DNA of 64,000 nucleotides, taken from positions 1 to 64,000 of the forward strand of contig CANLOW010000008.1 of NCBI GenBank assembly GCA_947493035.1, written 5' to 3'. The notes under the pieces are model-generated. The model saw only the letters and a program-made list of their open reading frames with translations, was not told the DNA's origin and searched no databases. Position 1 is the first letter of the stretch, and each line of letters opens with the position of its first letter. Positions 1 through 9,540 of the stretch are shown in pieces. Origin of the DNA: an uncultured Aquimarina sp. GTDB lineage: Bacteria > Bacteroidota > Bacteroidia > Flavobacteriales > Flavobacteriaceae. A program made the position numbers and the translations under genes.

Positions 1-21
1 ATTGGAGTAGGAGACTGTATG

Positions 22-68
22 GGTGACTTTAAGTCACCAGCCGAAACTATGGACTTTAAGTCCATAGT
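22..68. repeat. twin hairpins sharing a GACTTTAAGTC core
   Basis: Two consecutive perfect inverted repeats are visible. At 22-38, GGTGACT and AGTCACC flank a TTA loop. At 46-68, ACTATGGACT and AGTCCATAGT flank the same TTA loop. Both share the core GACTTTAAGTC but differ in their outer stems. No T-run follows, so these are not classic terminators. They could be the end of an element or a structured 3' UTR of a gene lying left of the window. Confidence 0.6.
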
Positions 69-121
69 GGTTCATTTTTATATATCAAATTGTCTTAAAA
101 AAAATTAGAACTAAAATAACT

Positions 122-166
122 AAAGGTCAAATATTCTATAAATTCTATAGAATATTTGACCTTTTT
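122..166. terminator. strong rho-independent terminator
   Basis: A perfect 19-bp inverted repeat (122-140 with 146-164) around the loop AATTC is followed by a T tract on the plus strand; on the minus strand it is followed by TTTAG. It probably ends a transcript entering from the left of the window. Confidence 0.75.
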
Positions 167-188
167 CTATGAAAGAGATGTATATATA

Positions 189-220
189 AAAAGCATTCAT
201 TTAATCTAATGAATGCTTTT
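189..220. terminator. bidirectional terminator downstream of the 335-844 gene
   Basis: A 13-bp stem (AAAAGCATTCATT with AATGAATGCTTTT) closes a 6-nt loop and has T or A runs on both sides, so it can work in either direction. It lies about 115 bases past the stop codon of the minus-strand gene at 335-844. Confidence 0.7.
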
Positions 221-334
221 GTATTTGCTATAAGCTTTTGTCATCTTTCTTAAGAAATATAATACTCTTTTTAAGATTGTACTTAAAATCCTATTTTCTA
301 ATTATATAGTACAGTTGTTTCGAAGTTCCATGTT

Positions 335-844
335 TTAATTGCTAGACATAGTAACAATTGTTTCAGGACTTTCAGGATTAAACATGTATTTTGTGTAATT
401 AGTATGAAGTCTAGCTAGGTGGGTTTTGATTAAATCAGTATTTTTTACCCTACTAGCATTTTTATAGAAACTAATAGCCATATTCAGGTCATTATCCTTA
501 ACATATTCTAAAGCTATTAATTCTATTTTAGAGATATACTTATATTTTAATACGGAATGATCACTTTTAAAAGAGTCTGTCGCGTTTCTGTATCTGTTAG
601 AGACAACAACAGGTACAATTTGAATGTCAGTAAAGTGAAATTCATATTTAGTACCTTCTTTATCAACTTTTAATTCGTTGATAGTATTTCGGGCATCGTA
701 TCTATTTTTGGCAACACCAACAAATAATCCTCCGCTTTTAGTTTGTGCTTGCCATACTACAGTGTTTACAACTCGTTCATCGCGTTGCGAAAATACACTA
801 GAGGTAAAAAGTAAAAAAACAATTAATAATTTGTAAAATTTCAT
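335..844 (-). CDS. small secreted protein of unknown function
   Basis: This 169-residue protein begins with a clear signal peptide (MKFYKLLIVFLLFTSSVFSQ), so it is probably exported to the periplasm or beyond. I do not recognise a domain in the rest, which is polar, mixed alpha/beta in appearance and ends in a short Ser/Thr-rich tail. It has no lipobox cysteine and no T9SS sorting domain. It is a single-gene unit: a TATATTTG box lies 23 bases upstream and a terminator hairpin downstream at 189-220. It is real by its start signal, export signal and flanking sites, but the function is unknown. Confidence 0.7.
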   Translation of the reverse strand: MKFYKLLIVFLLFTSSVFSQRDERVVNTVVWQAQTKSGGLFVGVAKNRYDARNTINELKVDKEGTKYEFHFTDIQIVPVVVSNRYRNATDSFKSDHSVLKYKYISKIELIALEYVKDNDLNMAISFYKNASRVKNTDLIKTHLARLHTNYTKYMFNPESPETIVTMSSN

Positions 845-866
845 GTTGGTTGTTTCATTAACGATG

Positions 867-874
867 CAAATATA
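867..874 (-). promoter_or_regulatory. -7 promoter box for the 335-844 gene
   Basis: Reading the minus strand gives TATATTTG, a perfect match to the TAnnTTTG -7 box of the Bacteroidetes housekeeping sigma factor, 23 bases before the ATG. No convincing -33 TTG is at the right distance. Confidence 0.45.
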
Positions 875-1067
875 CGTTACAAAACAACATTATTACTTTT
901 ATATACTTAGTTTTGGTTGAATTACTTAGATACTAGATAAAGTACGGAGATAGTTGCGAATATTTGTTTTCTTCAATGTTATTATAATGTTATTTGTAGG
1001 AATTAATGTTAAATTTTAAATTAAATGTAGGAATATAAATGAATTTTAATGTGTTTATTTCTTAATA

Positions 1068-2375
1068 TTACTTCTTTCTGAAATAAATTTGAATAGGTAC
1101 ACCAGTAAAGTCAAACTGATTTCTTAACTGATTTTCTATATATCTTTTGTAAGGGTCCCTTATATATTGGGGTAAGTTACAGAAAAACACAAATTGTGGC
1201 TGAGGTGTAGGTAATTGCATACAATACTTGATTTTCACAAATTTACCTTTGTAGGCAGGAGGAGGGTAGCTTTCGATAATAGGTAGCATAACATCGTTCA
1301 TTACACTAGTTTTTATCTTTTGAGATCTATTTTGGTACACTTCTACGGCAGTCTCTATTGCTTTGAAAATACGTTGTTTAGTGAGTGCGGAGATGAATAC
1401 AATAGGTACATCTACAAATGGTTCAAGTTGTTTTCTGATATGAGTTGCAAAATCTTTTGGAGTATTACTGGTCTTTTCGTCAATAAGATCCCATTTGTTT
1501 ACTAAAACGACTACTCCTTTTCTATTTCGTTCAGCTAGCCAAAAAATGTTTTGTATTTGAGCATCAAAACCTCGTGTAGCATCTACAACCAATAAACAGA
1601 CATCAGAATGCTCAATGGCTCTGACTGAACGCATAACAGAATAAAATTCTAGATCCTCTTTAACCTTAGATTTTTTTCTAATACCAGCTGTGTCGACAAG
1701 ATTAAAATCAAAACCAAAACGGTTGTATTTTGTATCTATCGAGTCTCTTGTAGTTCCAGCAATATCTGTAACAATATTACGTTCTTCACCGATTAAGGCA
1801 TTTATAAAAGAAGACTTTCCAGCATTAGGTCTACCGACAACAGCAAAGCGCGGTAAGTCTATTTCTTCTACTTCTTCTTTTTCAGGTAATGCTTTTACTA
1901 AGTCATCTAATAATTCTCCAGTACCACTTCCATTTATACTAGATATACAATAATATTCGCCTAGTCCAAGGTTGTAAAATTCTACAGCCTCATTAACTCG
2001 CATGGCATTATCTACTTTGTTGACTACTAAAAAAACGGGTTTTTTAACTTTTCTAAGTAGATTAGCTACGTCTTCATCCATTCCGGTTATACCAGATTCA
2101 ACATCAACAACAAAAACAATTGCATCCGATTCTTCTATAGCAAGTTCTACTTGCTTGTCAATTTCTGTTTCAAAAATATCATCACTACCGACAACGTAAC
2201 CACCAGTATCTATTAAAGAGAACTCTCTTCCGTTCCACTCACTTTTACCATAGTGGCGATCACGGGTAACACCGCTGACTGCATCTACAATAGCGTCTCG
2301 GCGCTGTATCATTCTATTGAAAAATGTAGATTTCCCTACGTTTGGTCTACCTACAATGGCTACAATGGTACTCAT
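1068..2375 (-). CDS. der: ribosome biogenesis GTPase Der (EngA)
   Basis: Der is an essential GTPase with two tandem G domains that helps mature the 50S ribosomal subunit. At 435 residues this one has the usual length. The first P-loop GRPNVGKS is at residues 9-16 with switch II DTGG near 56; the second, GRPNAGKS, is at 181-188 with DTAGI and an NKWD specificity motif later. The C-terminal ~85 residues fit the KH-like domain. It stands alone, with its own promoter elements at 2402-2434. Der genes are usually single-copy core genes in this family, and nothing here is aberrant. Confidence 0.97.
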   Translation of the reverse strand: MSTIVAIVGRPNVGKSTFFNRMIQRRDAIVDAVSGVTRDRHYGKSEWNGREFSLIDTGGYVVGSDDIFETEIDKQVELAIEESDAIVFVVDVESGITGMDEDVANLLRKVKKPVFLVVNKVDNAMRVNEAVEFYNLGLGEYYCISSINGSGTGELLDDLVKALPEKEEVEEIDLPRFAVVGRPNAGKSSFINALIGEERNIVTDIAGTTRDSIDTKYNRFGFDFNLVDTAGIRKKSKVKEDLEFYSVMRSVRAIEHSDVCLLVVDATRGFDAQIQNIFWLAERNRKGVVVLVNKWDLIDEKTSNTPKDFATHIRKQLEPFVDVPIVFISALTKQRIFKAIETAVEVYQNRSQKIKTSVMNDVMLPIIESYPPPAYKGKFVKIKYCMQLPTPQPQFVFFCNLPQYIRDPYKRYIENQLRNQFDFTGVPIQIYFRKK

Positions 2376-2401
2376 AAAATGGAGTGTTAGAAAATAGGGA
2401 G

Positions 2402-2434
2402 CAAAATTAAGGCTTTTTTAGCGGTTATCTCAAA
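2402..2434 (-). promoter_or_regulatory. promoter of der (-7 TAATTTTG, -33 TTTG)
   Basis: On the minus strand TTTG (2431-2434) and TAATTTTG (2402-2409) are 21 bases apart. They match the Bacteroidetes consensus TTTG / TAnnTTTG, 27 bases before the der start codon. The divergent lipoprotein gene starts at 2537, so this gap holds both promoters. Confidence 0.55.
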
Positions 2435-2536
2435 ATACCTTCTAAAGGTTTGGTTTTGTATATGTTTTTGTAAAAATATAGATAGCTAGTGGTACAGTTA
2501 TTGATTATCTTATGTTATAATTTAAAGAACTGTATT

Positions 2537-3070
2537 ATGAGATTAGCTATTTTTTCATTGTTAGCAAGTTTTTTGCTCTTTACTTCATGTGCCACAGTAC
2601 AAGTAAAATCGGATTATGATACAAATGCGATATTTTCAGAATATTCGTCTTTTGGGTTTTATAAAAACGGAATAGATAAAGTAGAGATTAGTGATTTGGA
2701 TAAAAAGAGAATATTAAGGGCTATTGATGGCCACTTAATAGGAAAGGGAATGGTAAAATCTAATACTCCAGATTTATTAGTGAGTTTTTCTACTAAAGCA
2801 GAGAAAAATGTACAAGTAAATCAAAATTATGGATATGGTTTAGGCTGGGGATGGTGGAATCCATTTTGGTTCGGTAATAATTTTTATAATACCTACGAAA
2901 CGGTTGATGGAATATTGGTAATAGATCTAATTGATGCCAAAAAGAATGAATTGATATGGCAGGGTGTTGGTAAAGCCCCTTTGGTTGATGGACCACAGGC
3001 TAAGACAGAACGCATTAATGAAATAGTGAATGAAGTATTAGCGAAATATCCTCCTGAGTTAGAAAAGTAA
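2537..3070 (+). CDS. DUF4136-type lipoprotein
   Basis: The protein is a predicted lipoprotein of about 177 residues. I moved the start from the track position (2489) to ATG 2537, because the encoded MRLAIFSLLASFLLFTSC is then a proper lipoprotein signal with lipobox LFTSC. The mature part begins with a short VxxDYD stretch, has a Gly/Trp-rich middle (GLGWGWWNPFW) and ends in a region rich in charged residues. This layout is typical of DUF4136 proteins (about 180 residues, outer-membrane lipoproteins of unknown role). The DUF4230 gene follows after 32 bases, so the two are probably co-transcribed. Confidence 0.75.
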   Translation: MRLAIFSLLASFLLFTSCATVQVKSDYDTNAIFSEYSSFGFYKNGIDKVEISDLDKKRILRAIDGHLIGKGMVKSNTPDLLVSFSTKAEKNVQVNQNYGYGLGWGWWNPFWFGNNFYNTYETVDGILVIDLIDAKKNELIWQGVGKAPLVDGPQAKTERINEIVNEVLAKYPPELEK

Positions 3071-3102
3071 AAGTTTAGATTTATATTTATGAAAAACATT
3101 TC

Positions 3103-3699
3103 ATGAAAAATTTCTTAGTAGGAATTGCAATAGGTTTATTGGTGTTTTATGTGATTTTTAAATATCAAGAGCTAAAAGAGGATGTAAGTATAACTTCGAC
3201 AAATTTAATAGAGAAGCGAATAAAAAATGTTAGCGAATTGATTGTAACTGAAGGTCATTTTTCAGATGTAATTACATACAAGGATGCTAAAAAATATTAT
3301 GTAGATTGGTTTAGTTCAGAGAAAAAAGCAGTGGTTTTGGTTAAAGCTAAAGCGACATTGTCTTATGATTTGAAAGAGTTAGCATATTTTTTTGATAAAA
3401 GTTCGAACACTATTATTGTTACGCATATTCCAGAAGTGGACTTAAATGTTTATCCTACTTTAGAATATTATGATGTCGAACAGGGATATTTGAATTCTTT
3501 TGAAGCAGAAGATTATAATAAGATAGATAAAGAAGTTCGAAAGAAATTAAGAAATCAAATAGAACAATCTGATTTTAAAATAAATGCAGAGAATAGATTG
3601 ATTTCAGAATTATTCTTTCTTCTAAATAAAGATCAAGAACGACAAGTAAATATTATTATGGAAGATAAAGAGGATACTTTAGAGAAACTTATTGAATAA
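3103..3699 (+). CDS. DUF4230 family membrane-anchored protein
   Basis: The 198-residue product has an N-terminal hydrophobic anchor (residues ~4-20) and a soluble, presumably periplasmic part. Its order, ending in an acidic helical tail, matches DUF4230: a VKAKATLSYDL strand followed by FFDKSSNTI, VTHIPEV and later a long R/K/E helix. The function of the family is unknown. An out-of-frame mini-ORF (ATG 3089, five codons) sits just before the start; ATG 3103 is the start that gives the anchor. The stop codon directly abuts the stop of the convergent phosphoesterase gene with no spare base. Confidence 0.75.
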   Translation: MKNFLVGIAIGLLVFYVIFKYQELKEDVSITSTNLIEKRIKNVSELIVTEGHFSDVITYKDAKKYYVDWFSSEKKAVVLVKAKATLSYDLKELAYFFDKSSNTIIVTHIPEVDLNVYPTLEYYDVEQGYLNSFEAEDYNKIDKEVRKKLRNQIEQSDFKINAENRLISELFFLLNKDQERQVNIIMEDKEDTLEKLIE

Positions 3700-4191
3700 C
3701 TATTTCGTTCCTAGCTCGATAACCTCTAGATTTTTAATTTCACCTTTAGTGATTTCAAAACGTAGCATGGTCCGCATTTTGTGGAACCCATGTTTACCAC
3801 AAGCACCAGGATTCATGTGTAGCAATCCTAATTTGCTGTCAGGCATTACTTTTAGAATATGAGAATGCCCACAAATAAAAAGTTTTGGAGTGTTTTCACG
3901 AATTTCATCTCTTGTATTGATATTGTATTTAGGAGGGTAGCCCCCAATATGTGTTATCCAAACATCAACGCCTTCTATGGTAAAACGATTGTTTAGAGGG
4001 AAACAAGCACGTATTTTATGATCGTCAATATTTCCATATACGGCTCGTAATGGAGCAATCTTTTGCAGTTGATCTGTAACTGATAAATCTCCGATGTCAC
4101 CTGCATGCCAAACTTCATCAACTTCTGAGGCGTAATGCAAAATACGTTCGTCTATATAGCTATGGGTGTCGCTAAGTAGTAAGATTTTCAT
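3700..4191 (-). CDS. metallophosphoesterase, YfcE/MJ0936 family
   Basis: The 163-residue protein is a compact calcineurin-like phosphoesterase. Visible metal-binding motifs are DTHS (residues 8-11, Asp/His pair), GDIG, GNIDD, and GHSH near the C-terminus, followed by the NPGACGKHG loop typical of the YfcE/MJ0936 subgroup. Such enzymes hydrolyse phosphodiesters in vitro; the physiological substrate is usually not known. The length is normal for the subgroup and there is no signal peptide, so it is cytoplasmic. It is monocistronic and convergent with the DUF4230 gene. Confidence 0.9.
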   Translation of the reverse strand: MKILLLSDTHSYIDERILHYASEVDEVWHAGDIGDLSVTDQLQKIAPLRAVYGNIDDHKIRACFPLNNRFTIEGVDVWITHIGGYPPKYNINTRDEIRENTPKLFICGHSHILKVMPDSKLGLLHMNPGACGKHGFHKMRTMLRFEITKGEIKNLEVIELGTK

Positions 4192-4424
4192 TTCTCTAAA
4201 TTTAAAAGCGAAAATACAATAGTGAGTTGTGTAATACCATTTCTTGCTTGAATTTACTAGGTTAAAATATGCATTTTAAAATTCTAGTTCAACACAAAAA
4301 AGAAATGTAGCTATTGCTATGTTTAGTTTTTCTGTATTCTATAATTTCAAAAATCATCATTTCATCTTTCCTTTAAATTCAAATAAAAAATGGTATAAAA
4401 TAAATTTGTTGAGCGTGAAGTTAA

Positions 4425-4566
4425 AAGAAAAGACAGAAGCTCTAACATTCCCCACAAATATAGAGTCTTCTGTCTTAGAAGTAATTTAAAACTATCATAC
4501 TTCCTTATTGCATGTCACCTAACCCATAGTTTTCATGCAAGTTTGGAATGTGAATGGAGGTTACTT
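4425..4566 (-). ncRNA. candidate small RNA between susD and the phosphoesterase gene
   Basis: The 483-base gap 4192-4674 holds no ORF but is highly structured. Reading the minus strand: a TACATTTG -7 box (4572-4579), then a TTGCATG/CATGCAA stem (4507-4513 with 4534-4540), then a strong bulged hairpin (AAGACAGAAG and CTCTA pairing with TAGAG and CTTCTGTCTT, 4430-4476) followed by TTTTCTTTT, which would act as a terminator. An ACATTCC near the 5' end can pair with GGAATGT in the terminator loop. A ~140-nt RNA is inferred. It does not match a family I can name with certainty, and expression is unproven. Confidence 0.35.
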
Positions 4567-4614
4567 TTGTTCAAATGTAGAGAAGTAAAGTAGTTTGTAA
4601 ATAGTGAAAAAAGT

Positions 4615-4653
4615 AAATGGCAACTATTCTTGAGTGAATGGTTGCCATTTTTT
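4615..4653. terminator. terminator of the response regulator-susC-susD unit
   Basis: A 10-bp stem AAATGGCAAC / GTTGCCATTT lies 22 bases past the susD stop. On the minus strand it is followed by a T-rich run; on the plus strand it is followed by TTTA. Confidence 0.65.
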
Positions 4654-4674
4654 AGTTATCAATAAATTTTGAGG

Positions 4675-6321
4675 TTAGTTTTTGTCCCAAATTAATTTAC
4701 TGTCTAATTGATCTCCATTATTTAGTTTGGCTACCGCTTTAGCTCTGTTTTCTGAATTAGAACTTTGTGTACTGTTTGGGTATGTTAATCGAGAAGGAAT
4801 GTCATCTATTTCTACAGAAGGTTGAAATATGTACGTTGGATCTAATTCTATTCCTTCAAAAGCAAACACGTCATCAATTTGAATGAAATCATGTTCGGCT
4901 TCTTCTCCAGGTAATATTAAAGTACTAGGAAAGCCGGTTCTACGATATTCAGACCATGACTCCCAAGGTTGCATAAATAATGAAATATATTTTTGAGTAA
5001 GTACCGTTTCTTCATTGGCAGGAGGTAAGGTATTTATAAAGCTTATGATTTCTTCATTGTTAATTCCCCATCGTTGCATCGAAGCAGTGATTCCTTTTTC
5101 ATAAAGAGATTGATCCCAGTTATCTAATTCAGATAAAATAAATGCTACTTCAGCATATTCCATAATAACTTCTCCATTATTGGGAGAGAGTACTTCAAGG
5201 CTTAATTCTGAATATAAATCTCTAAAAAAGAGAGAAATATCATTATTTCCTTCATCATAGCCATATGGTATTCCAATATAGTCTTCAGGAAACCCTATTT
5301 CTACATCAAAACCATCGACATCAGCATATTTGCTATCCTCTAAAATAGAAGCTTTTCTAGCAAAAGTTGGTGCTGCAAATTTATAAAGTCGTGGATCTAA
5401 AGAAAATCCAATTTGACCTTTTAATAAGTTTATGAAGTTGTTGGTGACTACTAAGTTTGATAAAGGGTTTTTGATGAAGTCAACAAATAATTGATTTCCT
5501 GTTTCAGAAGATACTTCAAAAGCTTGAATGGCGTTATCGTCATTAGATTCAAAAACCCCAGAAGCTAAAGCTGTAATGATGGCTTCATTAGCTAAGGTCT
5601 CATCTACGGTTTTGTAGCGATTGGCAATTCTTAAAATTAAAGAATTGGCAAGTTTTCGCCATTTCGAGGTATTTCCATTATAAATATTGTCTCCGCCTTG
5701 TTCAAACACAGAAGTATTGGTTTCTAATTGATCAGCAGCTTCACGTAACTCTTTAAGGATATCTTTGTAAATAGTATTTTGGTCAGCAAAAGAAGGGCTT
5801 AAATTTTTTAAACCTTCTAATGCTTGAAATTCAGGCTTTGGATTTCCATAAGAATAATAAGGTATATCTCCATAGATGTCAACCAGCTGATGAAATATAT
5901 AAGATAGCATGATGCGACTTACGGCTATCTGATTATTATTACTGCCATGATCTAACACTAGTTTTTGACTGTTTTTTGTATTAGGCTGTGTATTAAAATC
6001 AATTATAGTCTTAAAGTTGTTTGCTGTTAAGTAAAAACTTTCCCAAAGGTTTCCATTCGTGATATCGTCAAAATCATAACGATCTTGAATGTTGTTTGTT
6101 GGTTGTCCTACATATTGGGTAATAAGTAGGCTAGTCAATCCAGATGTTGTCGCTCCTCTGGTATTACTCATTAAGTCTTTTGTAGCTCCATTAAAAATAG
6201 TATTTGTAGGTACGACTAAAGGATCATTATTGTTGGTGTTAATTTCTTCAAAGTCTTTATCGCATCCAGTTATAGCAGTGATAAGACATAAACAGTATAG
6301 GTATTTGTAAAATGATTTCAT
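4675..6321 (-). CDS. SusD/RagB-like outer-membrane lipoprotein (SusD-like_2 type)
   Basis: This surface lipoprotein acts as the nutrient-binding lid of a SusC transporter. The 548-residue protein starts with a lipoprotein signal (lipobox ITGC), followed by DKDFEEINTNNNDP. That stretch is characteristic of the SusD-like_2 subgroup ('starch-binding associating with outer membrane') found with peptide- or glycan-type SusC systems. Helical TPR-like SusD segments and the C-terminal region (LTYPNSTQ then an Asn-rich end) follow. Length is normal. The gene begins 3 bases after the susC stop, so the pair is translated from one mRNA. The substrate cannot be read from the sequence: no glycosidase is adjacent. 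Confidence 0.9.
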   Translation of the reverse strand: MKSFYKYLYCLCLITAITGCDKDFEEINTNNNDPLVVPTNTIFNGATKDLMSNTRGATTSGLTSLLITQYVGQPTNNIQDRYDFDDITNGNLWESFYLTANNFKTIIDFNTQPNTKNSQKLVLDHGSNNNQIAVSRIMLSYIFHQLVDIYGDIPYYSYGNPKPEFQALEGLKNLSPSFADQNTIYKDILKELREAADQLETNTSVFEQGGDNIYNGNTSKWRKLANSLILRIANRYKTVDETLANEAIITALASGVFESNDDNAIQAFEVSSETGNQLFVDFIKNPLSNLVVTNNFINLLKGQIGFSLDPRLYKFAAPTFARKASILEDSKYADVDGFDVEIGFPEDYIGIPYGYDEGNNDISLFFRDLYSELSLEVLSPNNGEVIMEYAEVAFILSELDNWDQSLYEKGITASMQRWGINNEEIISFINTLPPANEETVLTQKYISLFMQPWESWSEYRRTGFPSTLILPGEEAEHDFIQIDDVFAFEGIELDPTYIFQPSVEIDDIPSRLTYPNSTQSSNSENRAKAVAKLNNGDQLDSKLIWDKN

Positions 6322-6324
6322 GTG

Positions 6325-9300
6325 TTAAAACTGTATTTTTAAGTTAGCACCATAAGTTCTGGTAGAAGGGATACTACCACCTTCCGATCCTTGTATATTT
6401 CCACTACCAGTAGAAGCAATTTCAGGATCTACATGCTTATTGTCTAATCCCCATGTTAAGAGATTTCTTCCGTAAATAGAAAACTGTATACCGTTAAAAG
6501 GAAGGTCGTTTTTAATAGGGAAGTCATAACTCAAGCTAACTTCTCGCAGTTTTATGTAGTCTGATCTAAAAATGTTTTGAGCTTTAGGTCCATTGAGAAA
6601 GTTTTGGTTAAAAGAACGTGCACTAACTTCGGTGGTGTTTGTTGTTGTATTGCTCACCGTATAACTTCCGTCGTTGTCAAAAACTACTGTACCCTGAACT
6701 CCATCTAGGATTAATCCTTCCTCTCTAACATTATTTGCTGCAGTTTCTTCTAAAATTCCGCTAAATCTTCCAAACTCATTAGTAAGCGACCTATAATGCC
6801 CGCCTTCTTGAATATCAATTTGAGCTCTAAGATTAAGGTTTTTATAACGGATATTATTGATGAAACTCATATTGTAGTCAGGTAGGATGCTTCCCAGGTT
6901 TTCTAATGCTTCGGTAGCGATGTAATTTCCGTCTTCTCCGATTACTTTGTTTCCTTGATCATCAAAAACAAAATTAGTTCCTCTTAATTGTCCATATGGA
7001 AGCCCTTCTTCAGCTGTTAATAATACATCAAAAGGTAAAAAACCAATGGTATGAGATTTAACCTGATCATTAAGGGCTTCTAGTTTATTCTTATTTTTAG
7101 AAAAATTCCACGTTAAATTGTATGTGAAGTTTTTAGTATCGATAGGTTTTAGATTGACAATGGCTTCAACTCCTTTATTGGATATCCGTCCCACATTGGC
7201 TATCTGCGTTAGAAACCCTGAGCTTCCATCTATTCCCAAAGGAGTGATTAAATTTTCAGTAATTTCTTCGTAATAAGAAATGTCAAAGCCAATAATATTC
7301 TTAAAAAAACTCATTTCTAATCCAACTTCATAAGTGTTTTTTTCTTCAGGTTTTAAGTTGGGGTTTGTGTTTCTGGCAGGAGTACGAAATTGTTCTGTTC
7401 CAAAAAAGTCTACAGGATTTCGTGTAAATGTACTTTGTACACTAAATGGCCTTGTTCCATTACCCACTCTGGCAGCAGCAACTCTTAACTTCGCGAATGG
7501 AATCCAAGAAGTATTAAGAAGTTTAGAAAATAGAAAGCTGGTCGAAGCGGAAGGATAGAAGTATGAATTGTTATTCGTCGGAAGGGTTGAAGACCAGTCA
7601 TTACGAGCAGTTAGGTCTAAGAATAAAAAATCATTATATCCGATAGTTGCATTGGCAAAAATACTATTGTTGGTTTCGGGTTCTTCAATAGGTACATCTC
7701 TAGATACACCTTCTAATCCATTTTCTAGATTGTATACATTAGGAACTCTTAACCCTCCTAAAGTACTTGCGGAGTTTCGTTTTCTAGAGACCTTTCTTTT
7801 GTTCGCTCCTACAAATGTATTGATGTTGAATAGTGAACTAAAAGTGTTTTTGTAACTTATGTTAGCCTCATAATTGTATTCTTCGAATTGATCTTTTTGT
7901 GTTTGAAACCTTGATAGCGCAACAGAGCCTACAGCAATTCTATCTTCGATTGTGTTTGTGTAAAAGTCACTATATATTTTAGTGTTTATAGACCAATGTT
8001 GATCAAAATCATAGTTTAATTTGATGTTTCCAAACCATCGTTTTCTGGTGTCATTAGAAGTGTTTTCAAATATTGTCCAATAAGGATTGTCATAAAATTG
8101 TGGTGATCGATCAAAAGCCGAAACTCTATTCCAAGTACGTTGAGTGCCGTCGGGATATAAATGATTTCGCAATCTGTTATAATCTAACTGAGTGTGACTA
8201 AATAAAAACATTCTTACAAGTAAACTGTTTTCTGTGTCGTAACCCGATATAGGTCTGTTGAAACCATTAGTTCTAGCGAAATTAATGCCTGCATCTAATG
8301 TTAGTTTATCTGTTAATTTAAGGTTCCCTTTTATGCCTACATTGGTTTTGTTTAAATCACTATTAGGAATAATACCTTCTTGATCGATATATCCTAATGA
8401 AAAACGAAAACTTCCTTTATCATAAGACTGAGAAATACTAATGTTATTATTTAATGTTTTTGCGGTTCTAAAAAAAGATAAAGCATCATTTTCGGGGTAA
8501 ACCCATGGGCGCGCTTGTAGATATTCATTAGGGAATTCGGGATCTACATTGTCCCAGTGCAATACATTTTGATTGGCATCATATCTTGGTCCCCAGGATA
8601 CGTCGTTAGCATAATCAACTACATTAAAATCTCGACCTTCTATAGTTTCGATACCAAATGTATCATTGTTTCCGCCTCCATATAATTTTTGGAATTTTGG
8701 TGCAATGTTTAGTTTGGTGAAATTAATACCAGAATTGATTTCAATATTCAGTTTTTTAGAAGTTGCTTTTTTTGTAGTAATCAAAATGACTCCATTATTT
8801 GCTCTAGAACCATAAAGAGCAGCAGCTGAACCACCTTTTAATACATTTATATCTTCTATATCGTTAGTAGGAATGTCAAAACCGGTATCTCCGAAATCTC
8901 TTCCTCCGCCACCTTCTTGAGTGTTAATGTTGTTGAAGTTGCTATTATCAAAAGGAATACCATCGACTACAATTAGAGGTTGATTATTTTGGGTAATTGA
9001 CCCAACTCCTCTTAATAAGATTCTTGTAGAACCTCCTAAATTACCTGAAGGATTAGATATTTGTAAACCTGCGACTTTACCTGCAAGTGCATTTAAAGGG
9101 TTTTCGTTTTTTGTAGCCTCTATAGCATTTCTGTCAATTTTTTGTGAAGCATATCCTAATTGCTTTTTTTCTTTGGCAATATTCAAAGCAGTGACTACAA
9201 CTTCTTCAAAAGCATTATTAGTAGCTAAAAGAGTGATGAATAACTTTTTGTTATTAGAAACAACAGTGTTCTGTTCTTTAAATCCGTAAGCACTAAAAGA

Positions 9301-9519
9301 AATGGTACTGTTGATAGGTGCTTCTATAGAAAAAAGTCCTTCAAAGTCAGTTGTTGATCGATTTGTATTGTTGTTAGATGTAATAATTACCTCAGGGATA
9401 GGAATGCTATTTTGATCTACGACTTTTCCTTGTATTGTAAGTGTAGTTTGAGACCAAATGGGAATTGCTACCCAAAAACAAAGAATAACTGTTTTTAGGA
9501 ACAAGTAATTATATTTCAT
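6325..9519 (-). CDS. SusC/RagA-family TonB-dependent outer-membrane transporter
   Basis: The protein is a TonB-dependent beta-barrel transporter of 1064 residues that imports a ligand captured by the SusD lid. Visible parts, in order: a signal peptide (~1-24), a carboxypeptidase-regulatory-like domain (TIQGKVVDQNSIPIPEV, ~27-105), a plug domain with the family motif LRGVGSI and PLIVVDGIPFDNS, and a long barrel ending in the aromatic residue Phe of KIQF. It lies 21 bases downstream of a LytTR response regulator and directly upstream of susD, so the three form a probable operon. No ECF sigma/anti-sigma pair or hybrid two-component sensor accompanies it, which is unusual for regulation of a SusCD locus. 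Confidence 0.95.
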   Translation of the reverse strand: MKYNYLFLKTVILCFWVAIPIWSQTTLTIQGKVVDQNSIPIPEVIITSNNNTNRSTTDFEGLFSIEAPINSTISFSAYGFKEQNTVVSNNKKLFITLLATNNAFEEVVVTALNIAKEKKQLGYASQKIDRNAIEATKNENPLNALAGKVAGLQISNPSGNLGGSTRILLRGVGSITQNNQPLIVVDGIPFDNSNFNNINTQEGGGGRDFGDTGFDIPTNDIEDINVLKGGSAAALYGSRANNGVILITTKKATSKKLNIEINSGINFTKLNIAPKFQKLYGGGNNDTFGIETIEGRDFNVVDYANDVSWGPRYDANQNVLHWDNVDPEFPNEYLQARPWVYPENDALSFFRTAKTLNNNISISQSYDKGSFRFSLGYIDQEGIIPNSDLNKTNVGIKGNLKLTDKLTLDAGINFARTNGFNRPISGYDTENSLLVRMFLFSHTQLDYNRLRNHLYPDGTQRTWNRVSAFDRSPQFYDNPYWTIFENTSNDTRKRWFGNIKLNYDFDQHWSINTKIYSDFYTNTIEDRIAVGSVALSRFQTQKDQFEEYNYEANISYKNTFSSLFNINTFVGANKRKVSRKRNSASTLGGLRVPNVYNLENGLEGVSRDVPIEEPETNNSIFANATIGYNDFLFLDLTARNDWSSTLPTNNNSYFYPSASTSFLFSKLLNTSWIPFAKLRVAAARVGNGTRPFSVQSTFTRNPVDFFGTEQFRTPARNTNPNLKPEEKNTYEVGLEMSFFKNIIGFDISYYEEITENLITPLGIDGSSGFLTQIANVGRISNKGVEAIVNLKPIDTKNFTYNLTWNFSKNKNKLEALNDQVKSHTIGFLPFDVLLTAEEGLPYGQLRGTNFVFDDQGNKVIGEDGNYIATEALENLGSILPDYNMSFINNIRYKNLNLRAQIDIQEGGHYRSLTNEFGRFSGILEETAANNVREEGLILDGVQGTVVFDNDGSYTVSNTTTNTTEVSARSFNQNFLNGPKAQNIFRSDYIKLREVSLSYDFPIKNDLPFNGIQFSIYGRNLLTWGLDNKHVDPEIASTGSGNIQGSEGGSIPSTRTYGANLKIQF

Positions 9520-9540
9520 AAACTATATTTTAAAAAGTAA

